From contig CACRXP010000011.1 in NCBI GenBank assembly GCA_902702965.1, forward strand, positions 1,076,865 to 1,140,864: 64,000 bases of DNA. The letters are read 5' to 3'. Below are positions 11,004-21,230 of the stretch, piece by piece. Numbering within the stretch: position 1 is the first letter of the stretch; each line of letters starts with the position of its first letter. Source of the stretch: Spirometra erinaceieuropaei. Lineage: Eukaryota; Platyhelminthes; Cestoda; Diphyllobothriidea; Diphyllobothriidae. The position numbers were made by a program, and so were the translations under genes. The notes below the pieces were generated by a model. The model was given only the letters and a program-made list of their open reading frames with translations, ran no database searches and was not told where the DNA came from.

Positions 11004-11212
11004 TTTATATTCCCGATCGAAAACCGACAAGGCAACGGGCTGGTGGCCCAGTGGTTAGAGGCGTGGACTTCTAAATAACAGGTCGCGAGTTCGAGCCTCG
11101 GGTGCTGCACACTTCGGGGTTGGGTATGGCTGGCTGACGACGGCTAATAAGCCAGAAATGGCCATTCCAGTCTCCCTTGTCTTTGCCGGTAATGCCATTC
11201 TGCCTACACTGA
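10925..11212 (+). mobile_element. SINE1 copy, near full length
   Basis: This is the best SINE1 reference in the window. The leader includes GGCACAACGGAACGAGTG and GATCGGTGAGCGCC. It is followed by a tRNA-like head with an A box (TGGCCCAGTGGTTAGAGGC, about 11,045-11,063) and a B box (GCGAGTTCGAGCCTCGG, about 11,085-11,101). Then come the body (GGTATGGCTGGCTGACG) and tail (TCTCCCTTGTCTTTGCCGG). It has no coding capacity. Such SINEs depend on a partner LINE, which I cannot assign. Confidence 0.8.
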
Positions 11213-11414
11213 ATACTACACTTAAAGGGTATTGGTGCAAAGATAACGAAAATATTCCAAAGTCGACATTTGAATAATTGCATCGGTGACTGCTCATCTT
11301 GCACCGAGTACCGAACTCTTCGGAACGGCTGTTGCATACATCTCGAAGGGATGGTGAAATTTCGGGATCTTCTTAGGACGGAGGCCCTATTTCGGTTTAG
11401 GTCTAAGATCCAAA

Positions 11415-12325
11415 ATCCACCAACGATTGTCTTTTGGTTAAGTATGCTGATGATGTGGTTTTTGGACATCCTCTCAAAAGTTAGACACACCTCCAGTCTC
11501 TAAAGGATGGCCTAAACCATGTACTAGTATGGTCGGGTGAAAATGGCCTTCTAGTGAAGAACCAAAAATCAGTTCATTGTATTTTCCGACTGCGGCCCTC
11601 TCCTAATCCTGAATCCTCTGACAACCTTCCTAACGAGGTATCCTCTTTCAGGTACCTTAGCGTTACTTTGTCCTCAAATCTCTAATTTCCCCTCCATATT
11701 GAGTCCCTTTTTACCAAAGTTCGTAAACTCCTTTACTACATTCGTCTTTTACGTTTCAACCACACACCTCAACGCCTAGCGTGGCGATTCATCGATGCCT
11801 GCATTCTTCCTCTTATCCTATACTTCTCTCCTGTCATTTTTCCTGCTTCGCTCAAAAAGATCTTATAATTTGAAAACCAGTCCTCCGAATGCTCTATTCT
11901 GCCGCTGGTGTTTCTGATCTTTTTTTAGTCGACACTATCCTACAACGTCATTTCAATACGGCCAAGCAATTTGTTGGTCGGATTATAGATAACATTGCCC
12001 ATCCCTTGCATTCTGATCTTATTTCTACGAAGTCTTCCCGCCCGATGCGCAGCAGCTTCCGACTTATGTCTTGTTACACATCGGCTTTTCGAGCTTCTGT
12101 ATTGTCATTCCTGGCGCGCTATCTTACGTTCAAAGAGATACAAATACAGAAGGTAAGACTTAAACTGTCCCCATAATAATCGTTCCATTTGTGTTAAACT
12201 TTTTGACTCTTGAGCAATCTATTAACTTATTTACCGCCCATAGTGAATGGAGTCAATTTTTTGCTGAAAATTTTGAATTTCTGATTTCAAGATAAAGCGA
12301 ATTCCTCACTCTCTCTCTCCAATTA
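11415..12325 (+). pseudogene. CR1-like non-LTR retrotransposon fragment, copy A
   Basis: The frame containing TATGCTGATGAT (11,443-11,454) reads KYADDVVFGHP, the catalytic YADD motif of reverse transcriptase. It continues through SSFRYLSVTLSSNL and FTKVRKLLYYIRLLRFNHTP to RLAWRFIDACILPLILYFSP, the thumb and C-terminal region of CR1/Jockey-type elements, with scattered stops and frameshifts. The non-coding 3' end (TTTGAATTTCTGATTTCAAG, then CTCTCTCTCC) matches copy C. The 5' part is missing, as expected of 5'-truncated insertion. Confidence 0.75.
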
Positions 12326-13417
12326 TCAGCCCGACGTCGAGGAATCCATCCTCGTGTGGGAAATCGGTGCATTTCGTGTGTCGTAGACGTAGAAGGGCCT
12401 TTTATTCTTGTCAGTTACTGCCCTCGCGTCCACTCCCGGTCGTCTTGACACACTGCCGTGCCATCGGAGCAAGACGACGAGGCGGTGAGAAGGTGCGGCA
12501 GATGCTGCGAAAGTCTTCATGAATGCAAGTACATTATAATGTGCCAAATAGCGGATCGCTGGGAAATCCTTCAAGGACTAATCTAAAGACTTTGAACAGG
12601 CAGTGCTAAGTAGTTCGACTGACAAAGGCCAGCTCAGATTTAGCTCTACTACTCCCTAACCGGTGAGTGACTATAGCGAGTGGTTAGAGGGCATTATTTG
12701 GCGCACCTCACACTGGCCATTCAAATTTTGTCAAAAAACGTGTTTGCAGTGACGCAGAAATAAAACTGCCGCTTTTTCCAGATTATTATTTAATTAGTCG
12801 TTATCCCGGCTACAGGTAAATTAGAAAATGTGGCGGTTCCCACGGGCGTGGCGTCCGTTGTATGCCATTCACAGATGTGATTAAATGCTTAACATAAAAC
12901 CACATAGGCAGTGCATATAAGTTAATATACGTTCGTAAGCTACGGTTCCAATGCCTTAGCACTCCTATCCTTCTGCCCCATTTGCATGAACTTCAGCTAG
13001 TCCTTACCAATCTTAATGAGTGATCTAACTGAGCGACTCTGTGACTGACAGGCTACCTGTGCAAGTAATGCTTCTTTGCCCGTAACTGTCTGGCAGGGCA
13101 AACGAAATCGGACATTTCCTGAGCTCCTGCCTGTGCTCGACCTTTCGGCCGACTGAGGCTTACCAGGTGCCAAGGTAGCCTAACCTGACATTATCTAAAA
13201 GGTTTACAGGCGTGGACGTTTTCTGATATCAATCATAAATGACCTAATTTGCACTATTACCTCACTACCTAAAAACCAGTGCAGTGTTCTTTCGCATCAT
13301 AATGTGCGGATATTTCTTCTAGTGATCTGCGTGTAAGTGTAAAAAGCACCAAATTTCAGGATATCCTACGTCTATTTTTTTCCTTGCCACGACGCTAACA
13401 ACAAATGGGCAGGTATG
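12326..13417. other. Unassigned; possible SINE3 fragment
   Basis: GGTGCGGCAGATGCTGCG near 12,490 resembles the SINE3 body (GTGCGGTAGATGCTGCGC). Otherwise nothing was recognised. Confidence 0.35.
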
Positions 13418-13664
13418 ATGTGGTTTGGTAGCCCCACCTGATGGACACAATACTGTTGGGGGTGGGGCTAAGGGTTAGGGGGTAGCGCAACTACTTCTTA
13501 ACCATTGAAATTACAACCACGCACTTTCAATGGCTTTTCTTTTGCATACAACTACTCGACCCCGTCGTCGGTGCGTTCGCCGGCTCCACCTGTAAAAACC
13601 CTATTACCACCTTTCCCGTATTAGAGGTGTCTGTTTACTTCAGGCGGGGCTACCAAATCACATC
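13418..13664 (+). mobile_element. Small MITE, copy M1
   Basis: The ends are inverted repeats: GATGTGGTTTGGTAGCCCC at left, and at right the complement of GATGTGATTTGGTAGCCCC. The interior carries GGGGCTAAGGGTTAGGGGG and CCACCTGTAAAAACCC. A second copy in opposite orientation lies at 18,775-19,013. It is non-coding. The TIR resembles that of the larger telomere-like MITE at 31.9 kb. Confidence 0.7.
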
Positions 13665-13740
13665 CGACCAATGGGGACATTAAAACAACCGAAGGTGTCA
13701 AGCCTTCCAATGTGACACGCAAAGAATTTGCAGTAAGGTC

Positions 13741-13906
13741 ATATGTATATATATGTAGGTTGCACGATATACCATACTTGACGGCACATTTACTAACTAG
13801 AATCCCAGGCACATGTTTCGCCGACATTCTACCGCTACATGACACAGTTGTGAAGAGTTCGGCTCGTCAGAAGGCCCCCCCCCAGCGTTCCCTGTGTGCT
13901 TCCTGC
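13741..13906 (-). repeat. Family H repeat, copy H4 (minus strand)
   Basis: The minus strand reads GCAGGAAGCACACAGGG, the hammerhead-like region, then TTAGTAAATGTGCCGTCAAG and GCAACCTAC. It sits head-to-head with H5, about 45 bases away. Confidence 0.65.
13802..13888 (-). ncRNA. Hammerhead-like motif in H4
   Basis: On the minus strand the core is CTGACGA (13,864-13,870), allowed because position 7 is variable. Stem II is a perfect 5-bp GCCGA/TCGGC (13,859-13,863 with 13,820-13,824), closed by the canonical G-C pair next to GAAA (13,816-13,819). The cleavage triplet is GCC rather than GUC, so U16.1 is changed and stem III is weakened. Stem I is poor. Confidence 0.5.
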
Positions 13907-13954
13907 TAGACACTCCAGTTTTTGAAAGCAGCAATTCCAAAGCAGGGACATCTC

Positions 13955-14202
13955 TCATAAAGCACACGGTTAATGCTGGGGGACCTTCTAATGAGCCCTG
14001 CAACTGTGTCACACGGTGACAGAATATCGGCGAAACACGTGTCTGGGATTTTAGGTAGTGCCTGTGCTGTTAAGCGTGGTATACTGTGCAACCTATCCAT
14101 ATAGTACTGGCTGCCGGTTGACAGTTAGGGAATACTGCGGGGTTGTTCTGTTGTGGCTGATGGACTTCGACCCAAATATTCCTATCAAATTTCCGTCTAG
14201 GC
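13955..14202 (+). repeat. Family H repeat, copy H5
   Basis: AAGCACACGG, GCTGGGGGACC, CGAAACACGTGTCTGGG, TAGTGCCTGTGCTGTTAAG, TACTGGCTGCCGGTTGACAG and TCGACCCAAATATTCC follow the H order. The 3' half of the hammerhead (GGCGAAACACGTGTC then TGGG, near 14,029-14,045) is well kept. The 5' core is CTAATGA, so G5 is lost and cleavage is not expected. Confidence 0.65.
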
Positions 14203-14247
14203 CGGTAAGTTTCCAACTTCTGAGGAAATTAAAAAGCTTCATTTTAC

Positions 14248-15220
14248 AGTAGGGAGGCTAACTCATGAAATGTCAACCGCAATTCCGAAATGCGTTTTCG
14301 TTTCGAAAAGATTAATTAAGTAGGATTATAATACTGGTCAGCCTGTAACGAATTCTATAATATTTCAGTTACTGAGGATGCCGGCTTTCGACTGAACTTC
14401 CTTCCGGCTGCATGCAAAAACGACACTCTGTAAAAATGACTACTTAAGTTGCATGAACTTTTCTCATTGATTTTCGATGTTCAATTAAGTTTCACTGAAA
14501 ACACTGGATAAAGATATTCATTCTTTTACTTATTCGGTAGAAAATCACGTCTTCTTCCGATTTTATACTCGAAGGAGGGATATGATAAGGTTTTAAAAAG
14601 TTTCTCATTGTGGGACTTTTAAATACCCTGAAATAGCCGTTCATAAATCGTTATGTCTCGCTTTTACCAATGTGGTTTGTAAAGTTAACAATATGGATCA
14701 AATCCACTGCTAAATTTTATAAACCCTATATGGTTCAACTTCATTACCGTAGGAAAATGTGTGGTTTTCCGTACGCGGAAAATATACGGCTTATAGTTCG
14801 GAAACCCCGAATCTAAGTGTAACGGTAGAGCGGGTTCAAAATTACTTGAGTATTAGAAAAGTTTTTGAAAACCGAATTATACCCTTCCTTCAGGTATGAG
14901 ATTGGAAGAAAACGTAATTGCCTATCGAATGAGCCAAAGAATGAATATTATTATGCATGTTTTTAATGGAGTATAATTGGACTTTTACGGACATCGAAAA
15001 TCAATGAGAAAAATTCATGCAACTTAAGTAGTCATTTCTACAGAGTGTCGTTTTACATGTAGCCGGAAGGAAGTTCAGTCGAAAGCCGGCATCTTGAGGT
15101 AACTGAAGTATTATAGAATTATGTTACAGGCTGACTAGTTTTATAACACTACTTAAATAATCCTTTCGAAACGAAAACGTATTTTGGAATTTCGGTTGAC
15201 ATTTAACGAGTTAGCCCACC

Positions 15221-15223
<3 letters not shown>
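14248..15223. mobile_element. Foldback element F1, about 1 kb
   Basis: The two arms are long inverted repeats. The left arm (14,248 to about 14,610) starts AGTAGGGAGGCTAACTCATG and the right arm (about 14,850-15,223) ends GAGTTAGCCCACCTAC. They enclose a loop of roughly 240 bases. Internal landmarks are CGAAATTCCGAAATGCG, CTTCCGGCTGCATG and CATTGATTTTCGATG, each found reversed in the other arm. The loop holds TTTTCCGTACGCGGAAAA. No transposase is seen, so this is a non-autonomous element. It abuts an AT microsatellite at its right end. Confidence 0.85.

Positions 15224-15259
<36 letters not shown>
15224..15259. repeat. (AT)n microsatellite
   Basis: Eighteen AT units directly follow the right end of F1. 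Confidence 0.95.
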
Positions 15260-15262
<3 letters not shown>

Positions 15263-15280
15263 GTGCAGAGGGCGAATATT

Positions 15281-15350
15281 GACAAACACAAAGGAGACTG
15301 GGATGACCATTTCTGACTTATTAGCCTGAAGTTGGATAAGGCTGGCTGGT
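15281..15350. mobile_element. SINE1 fragments, rearranged
   Basis: AAAGGAGACTGGGATGACC is minus-strand tail and body. The following AAGGCTGGCTGGTGACGG is the body in the plus sense. It abuts the next SINE1 copy. Confidence 0.5.
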
Positions 15351-15353
15351 GAC

Positions 15354-15608
15354 GGCACAACGGGACGAACGTGTCCCGTAATCAGGTCGGTGACCAGGAA
15401 TCAGCAGAGTTAATATTCCCGATCGCAATCGAAAGACAATGGACCCGTTGTTCGGTGGTAGGGTGTTCGATCAAATGACCAAAGATCGCAGGCTCGAATC
15501 CCAGGCGCAGCAAACCTGAGGGTTGAATAAGGATGAATCATGATAGCTAACAAGATAGATATGATCACTCCTCTCTCCCTTATCGTTGTCGGTACTCCGT
15601 TTTGCATA
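15354..15608 (+). mobile_element. SINE1 copy, near full length
   Basis: The leader is GCACAACGGGACGAACG. The tRNA-like head has a decayed A box (TTCGGTGGTAGGG, about 15,451) and a good B box (AGGCTCGAATCCCAG, about 15,489-15,503). The tail is CTCTCCCTTATCGTTGTCGG. It lies just 3' of the PLE relic, which runs on the opposite strand. Confidence 0.75.
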
Positions 15609-15614
15609 TATACA

Positions 15615-16500
15615 TGCGTGAAGATTCGAGGTCCAGATATCTCATTGTGTTCATCGTCTCCCGAAGAAGACGGAATGGGTTCATAGACAGAAATATATTT
15701 GGTCAGAGTAGTGTGCTGTTTCCTCTTGTTGGCCTAGATTGCTTCAGCCCTTGTTTCCTCAAGCGAGAGTTTGTCCTTGCGGTTGATTGCATCTGGTGTT
15801 CATGCAGTCTTGTGCCAAAGCGTTTGCCCGTTTCAACAACATACATCGCGCCACAGTTTTTGCATGGTATGCTGTGGACCCCTGCTGACTCTTCTGTCAC
15901 TGGTAGCGCGTCTTTGGGCCTCATTATTTGCTGTCTGATTATTGACTATGGCTTATGAGCCACACCAATCCCGAATGGTTTCGAAATTCTTTCCGCCACC
16001 TCTGACACATTCTTCGCATAAGTGATTGCAAGCCAAAACTTCGGGTTTTCTCTGTTCGACCGCTCAAGGCGAGCCTCCCTAAGACAGTGGCGTAAGAAGG
16101 ACTTCAGATGACCGTTGGCTTTAAATAGGGCATGCAAGTACTTGATTTCCTACCTCCTTTCATTGTCGTCGATTCTGTGTGTTTGAAAGCACTGAAGGAG
16201 GGTTCTTACACAGCTGTTTTTTGTGACCGAAGGGGTGGTTGATCCTAAAGGGGAGGATTCGCCTGGGTCTATATGCCTTACGATAGACCGATGATCTTAC
16301 CTTTCCGTCTGTCAGTTTTAGCAATTGTACGTCTTGAGGTTCGTCTTCCAAAGTGCTAGTCCAAGTGTGGATTTTGGGGATGGTTTTCGGACAAATCCCA
16401 TATGTATTAAAATAAATTTCTCTTAAATGCAAGGCTGCATTTGGAAGGCTACGTAGTAAGGCCGATCATCGACTTTCTAAAGGGAGTATCCTGTGGGCTT
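15615..16500 (-). pseudogene. Penelope-like element relic: linker and GIY-YIG domain
   Basis: Minus-strand frames give, in order: DGKVRSSVYRKAYRPRRILP then FRINHPFGHKKQLCKNP (16,160-16,432), the stretch after the reverse transcriptase in PLEs; KFWLAITYAKNVSEVAERIS then GIGVAHKP (15,946-16,137); and HSIPCKNCGAMYVVETGKRF then GTRLHEHQ (15,703-15,924), the GIY-YIG endonuclease. A stop and frame changes separate them. In the endonuclease the usual YIGETG is YVVETG, so the motif glycine is Val. The 3' end shares CTGGACCTCGAAT-type sequence with 7457. The reverse transcriptase core is absent. Confidence 0.8.
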
Positions 16501-16785
16501 TCATTTTTTTGATCTAGCAACAAGGTTCCATTTATTTTGGCAACTGATGGCCACTTGAAGGAAATAAAGGACTTTTTTCGAAATCTGAACGCAACCGACT
16601 GCTGAAGCCCAGATAATGTTTAGGGCGTTAATTCTCTGCTTTTAGAGTTATCACGAACTACAGGGCCGGACAGAAGTTACTATTTGTTGGGAACAAAAGC
16701 AAATAACTCCAGATTAGGTGGCTGAATTGCAAATTGTCAATGATTCGTTAAATACGCATAAATTCCACTATTTTTTGCAAGGTTT
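16501..16785. other. Unassigned sequence
   Basis: Nothing recognised between the PLE relic and foldback F2. Confidence 0.4.
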
Positions 16786-17689
16786 GGATGTGCTGCCCCA
16801 TTTAAATGTTAACCGAAATTCTGAAATGTCTTTTCAGTTCGAAAAGACCTCTCTAGTAGGATAATGAGATCGACCACTGGGTGGCATAATCTCAAGAAAT
16901 TTCAGAACACCGACTTTCGAACGAGCACTTTCCGACCGCCTTCAACGACAACAGTCTGCAGAAATAATCTTTCATATAATGTGAATTTTTTCCATTGATT
17001 TTGGATAACTTTACAAATGCAAATATATTTACCAGAGATCATGAACAAAAATATTCTTTCTCGTACTCATTTCCCGACTAATTTTGGACTCAGCCTGCCG
17101 GTACACTTGCACTCAGGATTTCAAAACTACCGACTCTACACCTTCGGAGTGAGGGAAGTCATAAATTTATGCGCCCTGTTAAGAAGATGTCATATGAAGC
17201 TCATAAACTTTTGTAATGGATGTAGGTCCTGTTGTCCACTTTATAAACAGCACTAGTAAACTTGCTAATGCGATGCTGTTTGGCTGGACAATTTATGGTC
17301 TTACAAAATCTCATAATTAGAAACGTTTTTAAGACCAAATGATAATCTTTCGTCAAATAGAAAATCAAAAAGACGCAGTGTGCTATTAAATGAGTACCGG
17401 GATGAGCACTTTTGCTTATGTTCTTTATAAAATATATTTTTAATTTGCAAGACTATCCAAAATCAATGGGAAAAATTAACACTAGCTAAGCAGTTATTTG
17501 TTACAGAGTGTACTTTCAGCAGGCGGCCGGGAAGAGGTTCATTCAAAAGCCGGTGTCCTGACGTCACCGAAGTATGTTGGGATTATGTCGCGTGGTAGTC
17601 GATCTTACAACCCTAACAAAGCGATCTTTTCAAATTGAAAATACATTTCAGAATTTCGGTTAACATTTATTGAGATAACACATCTACTT
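16786..17689. mobile_element. Foldback element F2
   Basis: The left arm includes GTTAACCGAAATTCTGAAAT and ACACCGACTTTCGAACGAGC. The right arm includes AAGCCGGTGTCCTGACG and CAGAATTTCGGTTAACATT, which are reverse complements in mirrored order. It is more diverged than F1, and the left terminus is blurred. The centre (17,040-17,340) is partly replaced or highly diverged. Confidence 0.7.
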
Positions 17690-18774
17690 CACTACTAAGT
17701 CAAAAGCTGACGGAGCTACCAGAACGTCACCTGCACCCCCTAAGGGGATTTCATCCCTGAATCTTGCATCTTGCATAAGGTCACCTGCTCCCTGTTTGAT
17801 AACGTGACTGAAACGTTCACACGCCTGTTAACTGCATTAGCCGTTGTCCCGTCGAATGATCTCCAGAACTCATTCTCTGTTTTCCATTTTGCTCGAATCG
17901 TCGAAATCCAAGCTACTGACAGCCTATCGTCCCTCTATGCACTCAGTTGTAATAACACTTTAGAAAAGTACTGACTATGAAAAACGTATCTGTGCTCACC
18001 CCTTGGTCTTCAAAAGTACCAGATAATTTGTTCTCGAACGCGTACGTTATAACGGAAGTACTGTGTGGAAAACGTCTCAGCAAGTTTAGGCACCAGTGAT
18101 AGTTCGATCTTCGTGCCCGACAACGTCCAACGCGTACTCCACAGCAAGGTGAGCAAGGCAGGGTGTCTTAGGTGTAAATTAGTTGGGCGCCAGTAAGGCC
18201 GTATAGTCCGACCCTAGTGGAGCTCGATTCCAACAATCCGACCAGAGCGAAACTTGCCAGTGAACAAAGTGATCGTTCATACTCTCAGAAATTGCTGGTT
18301 TATTGAAAGTTTTGCGAAACGGCCTAATGCACACCAAGGCATTGCTAAAAGGAACAACTTATTCAATATGTCTTTTCGAGTGGGGAATGAAGAGCAGAAA
18401 TATCAGAGAACTATGACACATTGTAATTCGAAATACCGTCGGAATCCTTAGCCCAATTACAAAGCGTGCGCGTGGGTACTGAAACGGAATCATGGCCCGT
18501 GATCTTTATGTATTCTACATTGAAATAAACAGCACAAAACTGGAAGTCCGGTCTGAAATTACATGATTAGCTTTGTGAAAATGGCCCTTCAAGAGGATAA
18601 AAAGTGTTTCCAAGGGTTCGACTGACTGTAAAGCAACATTCACATTCCTTAACGCATTACAGGTCATAGATTCTAAAGCATTTTCCTGCCACAAATAATG
18701 TTTCTCTGGCGTATTTCGGGGAGTTTTTTGCAGAAGCCACCGTAATCAAGAGGACGGAAATCAAAATATTGCCA
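17690..18774. other. Unassigned sequence
   Basis: No gene recognised. Short frames at 17,771-17,974 and 18,254-18,451 lack domains or splice context. Confidence 0.45.
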
Positions 18775-19013
18775 GATGTGTTTAAGTAACCCCACCTGAA
18801 GTAGACAAACCCCATCCGCCTGTAATATCGGACCAGTGGTAATAGGGGTTTTTACAGGTGGAGCCGGGGGACGCACAGGCGACTAAGCCAAGTAGTTGTA
18901 CGGAAAATAAGAGCTATTGGGAATGCACGGTTGTACTTTGAATGGTTGGGAAATAGCTGCGCTAATCCCTAAGCCAACAGTATTGTGTCCATCATGTGGG
19001 GCTATATAATCAT
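18775..19013 (-). mobile_element. Small MITE, copy M2
   Basis: It mirrors M1: TAACCCCACCTGAAGTAGAC at left, GGGGTTTTTACAGGTGGAGC inside, and CAGTATTGTGTCCATCATG with GTGGGGCTATATAATCAT at right. The orientation is opposite to M1. The ends are more diverged. Confidence 0.65.
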
Positions 19014-19298
19014 ACCGTACCAAAGCCATTTACTGTATTTACCTCCTCTAAGGATGCTTTCTTCTTCCCTTTGACTGTCATGGTTTATTATTCAGGATAT
19101 TATATTTTCCGGCGCTGACTGTGTCGTTTCGTTTTGCATCGCCTTATTCCTACGTAATTACGTCTGAACACCCGATGCTTCCTTCGGATCCGACTCCTCA
19201 CTCGCTAGTTGCCATTCCTATACTGACATTTGATCGACGCTAATTAATTGGTATCAAATGTTATTGGCAGCAGAATGATGTAATCTGAAGGCAGCATC

Positions 19299-19420
19299 TA
19301 CCAGAAAGTACAAGGAAACGCTGTGGGCCCCACTGATGAGCCGGACCCCTCACAGCTGTGTCATGCAACGGCTCAGCTAGTACCTGTGCTGTCGCTATGG
19401 TAAATATAGCACTTCTATTT
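19299..19420 (+). repeat. Family H repeat, deleted copy H6
   Basis: TACCAGAAAGTACAAGG leads to CCCACTGATGAGCCGGACC, with CTGATGA at 19,333-19,339 and the stem I strand CCCA kept. The apical hairpin (AGCTGTGTCATGCAACGGC) follows. A deletion then removes stem II 3' strand, GAAA and cleavage site, and joins directly to TAGTACCTGTGCTGTC. It cannot cleave alone but confirms the consensus 5' half. Confidence 0.65.
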
Positions 19421-19812
19421 TATTTCCATCAGCATTCATTCTCTACTTGCTTCAGGTTTGTATTTGTTGCCTGCGTTTATGCGAAACTATAACGGTTTTA
19501 CTCAAACGCGGCATCTTATTGAGGTCGCTTTCTCTGCATGCTAATGATAAAGCTCCCGCAGAAAACCGCCTGCCATTCAGCGCGGAACTGCCTGAGGGAA
19601 TAGAAGGATAATTACTAGTTGGTTTTGCGTAGGTCAGTTTTTAATGAATGCAATGGCTTTTTCATAGATGATTTAAAAGTCTTTCTTACTATTTAGTTAA
19701 ACTGCAGGCTCATACTTTGTTATAATATAGACGAAGTGGCAACCTATTAAGGGCAGTTTCTCTTTCCTATTAACACAAGTTTTATTTTGAAACTTTGTCA
19801 TTTGTATAATAG
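19421..19812. other. Unassigned sequence
   Basis: Nothing recognised. Confidence 0.4.
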
Positions 19813-20068
19813 GATATTTTGCTCTGACCCAACCGTAAAAAACTCGGCAAACTTGATGGGATTCGAACCCACGACAATAGGGAAAAGGTTTGAGTACAGA
19901 CAACGTTCTAGCCACTTGAGCTACGTGGACCCACCGGCAGCTGTGGGTCAGGTTACCTGCCCAAACTACCGCAACGTACGGAATCCACCAAATCTGATAC
20001 AGTAAGCTAACTGTCCAAGCAGGATTTCCTAGACAATCAATCTAGGATCCACCAAATAATTCTCAGGC
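19813..20068 (-). mobile_element. SINE2 copy (tRNA-derived), minus strand
   Basis: On the minus strand a leader (TGGTGGATTCCGTACGTTGC, then TTGGGCAGGTAACCTGACCC) precedes a tRNA-like head with A box TAGCTCAAGTGGCTAGA and B box GTGGGTTCGAATCCCAT. It ends with CCGAGTTTTTTACGGTTGGG. The same order is seen at 23,800-24,027. The B box is intact, but the 3' acceptor partner is altered. Confidence 0.75.
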
Positions 20069-20564
20069 TTACGTAATTAATAGGTGTTTTAGTAGATTTC
20101 GAACAATTAATCCCGATAAAGTATGTTACTGCGTCTTTCTAAATAACATGTAACAGAATTTTTAACTCAACTCATTCACTTATAACGGAACTTGCCTATC
20201 TGTGGTCGACTTATAAATGTGCGTCTAAGAGTATTTTCTTAACAAACGTGACGTTTTCAAATGAAGATTGATTTTTTTCGCCTTTTTCGGTGAGCGAGGG
20301 TGAGCTCACCTTGTGCCACACAGGAACAAGCAGAAAGAAATTGGGCACTTTGAATGGCCATTTGAAGCTCTATAGCACAAGTGCACGAAATGAGGAAGGA
20401 CCAAAAATCAAAAAATAGTTGATATTACGAGCTTACGTTTGAAACACTGAGCCCAAAAATAATGGCTTTTCTCACTAGATGCATAACGGAGTCTAACCCC
20501 TGTTTCTGCCCGTTTCCCATCGGTTGAGGGGTCGGCATGCGTATGACACGCGGTAGACGGGTAA
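20069..20564. other. Unassigned sequence
   Basis: Nothing recognised. Confidence 0.4.
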
Positions 20565-20740
20565 CATGGACGTCGATGTCCACAGTGTGCCCCATAGCAG
20601 GGTGGGTGCAGGGACGGTGGCTTGCGCGGGAATTAGTTCATAGCGGCAGTAAATTCCCGTGGTATCTACCGCACTCTTTCCTCTTCCACCTGGGCCCGGT
20701 TGTAATGACAGATTGGTCAAGGCCGAGCGGTCGATTTCAA
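20565..20740 (-). mobile_element. SINE3-like repeat copy, minus strand
   Basis: GTGCCCCATAGCAGGGTGGG, GTAAATTCCCGTGGTATCTAC and CTCTTCCACCTGGGCCC match in order the copy at 28,205 and, reversed, those at 42.9 and 54.9 kb. It is non-coding; long frames here on both strands are shadows. Confidence 0.6.
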
Positions 20741-21059
20741 TTTTCTGACTCGGGGTTTTGTTTTCGATTCCACAGCTACAGAGACAGTGGTCAGCGCCCG
20801 AGATACCGACAAACAAACCGATTGCATCGAAACGACTTCTGAACAATCACCCAGAAAATACGCCCTGATCCCCTTTAGATCATATTATCAGCTTTTCCTT
20901 ACGTTATCCTACATTTTCCACTGATACCATTGGGTTTATAAACTTTCATCTCGTTCCCCATTTCTCTATCATTGATTACATGAGTGCTGGAAAGCGACCA
21001 CAGTCCCGTCAAAGGAGACCCTAGTACGCCCGTCTCAGAAAGAGGCTACGCCAATAAAC

Positions 21060-21230
21060 CAAGTACAGGACCTGCCGAAGCACTGGATCCAGACAACGTC
21101 GATCAGACATGCGTGACGAGGAGAAGACGGGACGCTACACGGCGTCACGACATGGTCAAGAAGACTGGGGACGGAAAGGGACATAGGTGGCCGGCGGGGT
21201 GTGAACCCGCACCAAGGCGTGCCACGTAAC
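21060..21230 (-). mobile_element. SINE3-like repeat, head region
   Basis: On the minus strand, TTGGTGCGGGTTCACACCCC is B-box-like, followed by CAGTCTTCTTGACCATGTCG. The equivalent at 54.86-54.93 kb is TAGGTGCGAATTCGGCC then GGTCTTCTTGACTATGTC. This suggests that the family has a tRNA-like 5' head. Confidence 0.5.
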
